Below, piece after piece: positions 59,701 through 64,000 of a DNA stretch of 64,000 nt. The DNA comes from Paramacrobiotus metropolitanus. Its lineage: Eukaryota; Tardigrada; Eutardigrada; Parachela; Macrobiotidae. The position numbers and the translations under genes are program-made. How positions within the stretch are numbered: position 1 is the stretch's first letter; every line of letters starts with the position of its first letter. The notes beneath the pieces are model-generated. The model worked only from the letters and a program-made list of their open reading frames with translations, did not search any database and was not told the DNA's origin. The stretch spans positions 1,116,001 through 1,180,000 of the forward strand of contig NW_026570256.1 of assembly GCF_019649055.1 (NCBI RefSeq), given 5' to 3'.

Positions 59701-60681
59701 TCAGCGTGTCGTGAAGTCAGACATGACACTACGGGTAGGGACTGTAACATTTGCTGATTTGCAAATTCCCCTCAAATTCTTTCGAAAAGTGGGAAAAAAC
59801 ACAACGTAATAAAAAAAGGGCATAATATCTTTGAGGCAGTCAAACGCGGTAAACAACATCGTAGCAGTTAAACCCAGCAGCCCATTCTGCATGGCAAAGA
59901 AATATATCAACCGGGCGACCGACTGGCACACAACATTGGTCATCACCACGGCCGATCCTGCGGCTACACTGCGCACAACACTCTTCATTAGCTGATTATT
60001 TTCGCCATGATTGTCAGGGTTAATCGCTCGGCGCCGGTGTACACGCATCTTCATACGCAAGGCGATCCACGACGTGCGACACTGTGGAGCAGCGATCAGC
60101 GCCAGTGTCACGAAGAACTGAACATTGTAAAAAACAATCCACGTGCGGTCGCGCCAGACCAGTTGCCCGATATCCCGGCACGTGACCACGAGAATGGAGT
60201 TTCCCAGGAGAACAAAGAGAATGCAGTAGAAGCCACCAACGCCGATCCAAATTAACCAGATACCGAAAACAATTACCCGACGGGAAATTTTATTTCGGTA
60301 GAAAACCGGGAATTCCACCGATGCCCATCGATCGACACTAATGAGCATAATTAGGATGTTGATTAACGGGCCGCTAGCAGCACGCACCGCTGTGCCAATC
60401 TTGGCGAGGAGGATGAAGCGCAGTGTAACATCGACGACGCGGTAAATTGTCCCAATGAAACTGACAAAACTGCATAAGAATTCCGCGGCGGATAAAGCGG
60501 TATGTAAAAGTAGATACGGTTCTTTCTGTTTCCAGCGGTAAAACACAATCAGATTTATGCCGCTGGTCAGTACAGTGAGGATATTTAGGGTGAACCATTG
60601 TGTAAGGAAGATACGAAAGTTGCTGGAGTGGTCCCATGATAAACACTGGCTACCGGTGAAATTAGTAATGTTAGCGTTCAT
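59701..60681 (-). CDS. Intronless rhodopsin-like GPCR, orphan
   Basis: A single open frame of 326 aa with seven hydrophobic helices. The N-terminus MNANITNFTGS has two N-glycosylation sites. Helix 3 ends in ISVDRW, a DRY variant, with an upstream pattern (INILIMLISVDRWASVEFP) typical of class A. Cytoplasmic loop 3 is basic (KMRVHRRRAINP). Helix 6 lacks the usual CWxP, and helix 7 ends DIMPFFYYVVFFPTFRKN, where MPFFYY replaces NPxxY. The basic amphipathic helix 8 (FRKNLRGICK) follows. The N-terminal Met at 60681 is the first in frame. Ligand unknown. Absence of introns in an intron-rich neighbourhood may reflect retroposition or a lineage-specific intronless family. Confidence 0.85.
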   Translation of the reverse strand: MNANITNFTGSQCLSWDHSSNFRIFLTQWFTLNILTVLTSGINLIVFYRWKQKEPYLLLHTALSAAEFLCSFVSFIGTIYRVVDVTLRFILLAKIGTAVRAASGPLINILIMLISVDRWASVEFPVFYRNKISRRVIVFGIWLIWIGVGGFYCILFVLLGNSILVVTCRDIGQLVWRDRTWIVFYNVQFFVTLALIAAPQCRTSWIALRMKMRVHRRRAINPDNHGENNQLMKSVVRSVAAGSAVVMTNVVCQSVARLIYFFAMQNGLLGLTATMLFTAFDCLKDIMPFFYYVVFFPTFRKNLRGICKSANVTVPTRSVMSDFTTR

Positions 60682-61253
60682 TGATCACAACTTGCAAACC
60701 GATTTGCCCTTGTGCACACATCTAGTGAAGGACCGTAGAGGATTGTTTAATAGCAGCTTAAAATGTTGTAGCATTAGGAAGCGCCGGAAGGGAATCTGTC
60801 ATCATAACCTCACGTTGGGACAGGAGAACGTGCTAGCACCAACCTGATATCTTCAAATGCGTCGTACCGTGAAATATCCGACCGCTGTTGATGATTATTA
60901 GCTTTATTATTGATAGAAAGGGCGGCGCATTCGCCTGGGAAAATGATCTTCAGGGCATCATCAACCCGTATATCACTAAATTAAGGATGCTTGGGGCTCT
61001 CCCCGCTGCATCTCCGATTTCCTCTTCCCCTTTCATATAATAAACCAGCGCGTGTTCATTACGTAAATTGGTACGGCACGTCTGCCTTGTTGACTGTGCT
61101 TAAAATTAATTTTATTTTTTTCGTCGCAATATCGTATAACGATAGTTTACAAAAGCTTGTGTCTTTAAGGGGAAAAATATTTGATACAGTTAGCAGTTAA
61201 ACAAACAGAACAAATCGTATTCAATCCATACGGAAACAGCAAACAAAAAATCT
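60682..61253. other. Intergenic between two minus-strand GPCRs
   Basis: No supported gene. It contains the likely promoter of the intronless receptor and the 3' flank of the next receptor. Confidence 0.5.
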
Positions 61254-62482
61254 TTATCTTTTCAGTAATTTTCGCACATTCTTTCGAAGTTCTGGCAGTT
61301 TGGAATGGTAAATTAAAGGATTTAGTATGCACGCAGCGTATTCCAGGCATGTGAGGGCGCTTCGCACACTGGGGTAATAGAATCCATGAATTAAGTCGGC
61401 CAAAAGAATGTAGATAATCAAAGGCATATAGCACACCAGCACAAAAACGGCCAGTAGTCCAAACAGCTGTAAATGACGTGTACTTTCGCTTTCGGAATGT
61501 TTTGGTAGTGGTAAACGTGTCGTATCTCCTGTTAGTGGGGATGATGTATGTTTGGTGAGCGTTTGATTAACAGTCGCTTCGTTGGGCGCAATCTCTGAAA
61601 AATTATACAAATTATACAAGCAAAAGGATTACTCGGTATTATGCACCCATTCCGTACTCTATTAACGTGCTCTATGGGATTAAAAATCTGCACGAAAAAT
61701 AACCTAATTATTGTAGTGTACTCTGTATACAGCGGTATGAACAATGCAAAATTTTTGTAAATACAGTAAGTTTTTTTAACTTTACCAGTTTTTGGTTGGC
61801 TGTCGGAATTCACTGGTTTCGCTTTTCTGCGTTTCTTAAGCTTTCTTTGAAATAATCGCACAAAAATAAACGTATAGATAACCAAAGCCAAGATGACAGG
61901 AATATTGAATCCTGCCAACTCAATAAATGTAGAATAAACCAGATCGGCAGCGAAATTCGAGCGACAGGTGGCGGTGTTCTGATTATACTTTCTTTCCATA
62001 ATTCGATAGGGCAGCAAAATCGCACCCCACAAAATCCAGCATCCGGCGCAGATGTACCCGGCGAACCGAGCTGTCGCCATGTTCTTGTAAGAAAGTGGCA
62101 ATACCAAAGACCACAACCGGCTACAACTGAGCAGCAGCATTCCTTGGCACTGAGAAATAAGGATTAAATCGTTCATGAAAAGTAGTGCCCAACATAGAGC
62201 CGAAGTTAGGAAAATATTCAACGTACGGAGGATGTATCCGGGCATAACAATGATGGCTATGAAAAAGTCGATCGTCGATAAGTTGAATACATACACATTA
62301 AAGGGTGTTAAAAGCTTCGGAAATCGCAGAAACGTCGCAACAATTATGCCGTTATAAGCTGCGGTCCCCACTGCCAGTACACTCATAAAGGTCACGATTA
62401 TCTTTACATCGGGCGAAATTTCATTAGCATTGTAGAGTGTAATATTGTACGAGATCTCTGAAGTATTATTTCGGGCAGCCAT
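61254..62482 (-). CDS. Two-exon rhodopsin-like GPCR, orphan
   Basis: Predicted 345 aa. Minus-strand exons 62482-61786 and 61594-61254, intron phase 1 (donor GTAAAG, acceptor TTTCAG), lying inside the third cytoplasmic loop. The N-terminus has three N-glycosylation sequons. Helix 1 has YNGIIV resembling the GN motif, helix 2 LSTIDFFIA resembles LAxxD, and helix 3 ends in LLSCSRLWSLVLP, where SRL replaces DRY. Helix 7 carries a perfect NPLIY, followed by basic helix 8 (LRKNVRKLLKR). These features place it in class A with a degenerate DRY. It is not close enough to a subfamily for me to name a ligand. It is adjacent to, and co-oriented with, the intronless GPCR, but the two are clearly different in sequence. 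Confidence 0.87.
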
Positions 62483-63335
62483 TATGACAACTTTATTGAT
62501 GATTGAATTACTAGAAAGGCTTATGCTTTATACATGTAGCAAGCAGTATTAATTTAAAGTAGAATATGATGTCGGCGAACAAAATAAGTTTTAATAACGT
62601 GGTGATAATTACATCGCAGATTACATCGTGCCTTGTTTGTTTCCGTAATTTCTGTTTGTCGCAATATTGCTCCACTGATCGATAAAGCCGCCAACCGGAA
62701 TGTGCGCCGTCCTGCCGCGGTTACGGAAATGTACACCTAATTACAAACCTTTCTGCACAGCAATTCGATATGTATGTGGTTCGTAGAAATATATTCCCAA
62801 GGGCGCGCTATACACAGAATATCATACCAAAGTGAAGGAAGCCTTTTTTAATTATAAATTTAATTTTGTATCTTATTGGGCGGCTAGTGTAACTGAAGGG
62901 TTCTCACATTTTGTAGTCGATTTGCTAAATTAATATTATGTAGCTGTTCCAACAACATTACATTTATCGTGATTGAATCATGGTGCGGTATTATGAAATA
63001 ATGAACAGAGCGCTATGCACGAATAAAACGGGTCAATTAAACGTATTGAATCAGAAAGTCACTATGTACCTACGCCCACTGTCATTGTCGCTGACTACGA
63101 AATTAAATTTTTCATGGACAAAAGCAATGCTAGTGCACTGCTCTGCCCGCACACTCTCACTGGAAAACTTTAATTTCATCAAGAATGTACATATTGCACA
63201 CCAGTGATCAGCGTTGATTACCAGGTGTTATCGCCACAGGCTGCGGTGTTCCAATAGCTTCAAGCGGCATTTATGCTTTAAAGCTTTTTTTGTAACCACA
63301 ATATGCTCCCACCGTGCGACATTGTGATCTGTAAA
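62483..63335. other. Intergenic between divergent genes
   Basis: This holds the 5' flanks of the minus-strand GPCR (start 62482) and the plus-strand multi-helix protein (start 63336). The open frame at 62980-63207 lacks support. Confidence 0.5.
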
Positions 63336-64000
63336 ATGGAGTCGTGCTATAAATGGGATAATACTTTGGAGGAAAAACCAACCAAGAATGCAATGGAGAC
63401 AGCAGTCTGTGTTCCGATGAAACTGTTAAAATGTTTTGGTATTCTTCCAGAATCTTATGCGGGAAAGTACCGGCGCTTGCTAATGACGTTGACTGCGTTG
63501 ATTCTCATCTGTGGCGCATGGTTTCAAGTCGGTTTGATTGGTGGCTCGACCTACTGCCGGCTTTTTCCACCGGGCCCGGTTGTACGCAACGGACACAAAA
63601 GCAGTTTCCTTATGGACATGGTGCTGGCCATGCCGTTCCTGGCACTGAGTCTCCGGGCAGCGGCTCCGTTAACCGCTTTTGCGTTCAAGCGAAACCAGCT
63701 GCAAAACTTAATGTACGAACTAAAAAATCTTGTGGGTCGCGCATTTGATGGTCCCAATGCGGATCGCTGTTGGAATCGGTGGAAATGGCAGATAAATTTA
63801 TTATCAGTGTGCAGTGTGGCGTACCTATGCGCAACCGAATACTTCAACTGGGAGGGTGCCTTCCTTCAGCTGAATCTAACGTGGACAGAAGGAAATCTGT
63901 ATGCTCCATTGCCCCAGCTCTTTCCGGTGTGGACGCAAGTGGTGCTGTATGAAGTGTTCATGGAAGTGGCGTACATCCTGTCCATACAGATCTCCATCGT
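63336..64000 (+). CDS. Multi-helix membrane protein, possibly gustatory-receptor-like (partial)
   Basis: An open frame from ATG 63336 runs 221 codons to the window edge without a stop. The first 50 residues are hydrophilic, then LLKCFGILPESYAGKYRRLL leads into a hydrophobic helix (LLMTLTALILICGAWFQVG). More helices lie at about 90-115, 150-170 and 200-221. An intracellular N-terminus with a short Gly-Ile-Leu-Pro segment before helix 1 recalls the layout of the arthropod gustatory/odorant receptor superfamily, whose members are weakly conserved. The diagnostic C-terminal TYhhhhhQF motif would lie beyond the edge, so the assignment is tentative. An earlier exon is possible, but none is needed. 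Confidence 0.6.
   Translation, partial: MESCYKWDNTLEEKPTKNAMETAVCVPMKLLKCFGILPESYAGKYRRLLMTLTALILICGAWFQVGLIGGSTYCRLFPPGPVVRNGHKSSFLMDMVLAMPFLALSLRAAAPLTAFAFKRNQLQNLMYELKNLVGRAFDGPNADRCWNRWKWQINLLSVCSVAYLCATEYFNWEGAFLQLNLTWTEGNLYAPLPQLFPVWTQVVLYEVFMEVAYILSIQISI

Overview
The window looks like a compact invertebrate nuclear genome. Genes are split into short exons with GT-AG introns, often 50-150 bp, and two introns appear to use GC donors. There is no rRNA, tRNA, CRISPR or bacterial operon signal that I could see. The gene content (a two-domain GH19 chitinase, a TRPA1-type channel, rhodopsin-like receptors, an M13 peptidase, GPI-anchored Ly6 proteins and two plant-type UDP-glycosyltransferases without membrane anchors) suggests an ecdysozoan, most likely a tardigrade. 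That taxonomic call is inference, not proof. I built the gene models by hand, joining exons by splice sites and intron phase.

Layout. 1.9-3.6 kb: secreted GH19 chitinase with a cystine-rich N-terminus and two GH19 domains. 4.1-12.2 kb, minus strand: a large unrecognised secreted coiled-coil protein flanked by two decayed copies of itself. 12.7-13.8 kb, minus: small Pro/Ser-rich protein. 15.2-16.3 kb: a four-exon secreted Cys-containing protein. 16.8-18.9 kb, minus: a divergent seven-helix receptor. 20.6-49.6 kb: a dispersed cluster of nine Ly6/three-finger genes, eight forward and one reverse. Most share one plan: a signal-peptide exon of about 61 nt, a first-finger exon, and a last exon of about 190 nt carrying the C-terminal Cys-Asn motif and usually a GPI-type tail, all joined by phase-1 introns. 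A complete 19-exon TRPA1-like channel (30.4-35.9 kb) lies inside this cluster. 50.9-54.5 kb: M13 metallopeptidase with one frame break. 55.0-59.2 kb: tandem plant-type UGTs, the first with a one-base frameshift. 59.7-62.5 kb, minus: two more GPCRs. 63.3 kb to the edge: the start of a multi-helix protein, possibly gustatory-receptor-like.

Mobile DNA is mostly short non-autonomous inverted-repeat elements. Two sit in the second intron of one Ly6 gene, one lies upstream of another Ly6 gene, and a 60-bp foldback has inserted into a pseudogene copy.

Functionally this is a surface, sensory and secretion neighbourhood: receptors, a chemo/thermo-sensory type channel, GPI-anchored Ly6 proteins, secreted chitinase, peptidase and small-molecule glucosylation. 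Nothing indicates co-transcription. Local tandem duplication followed by decay is the main theme.
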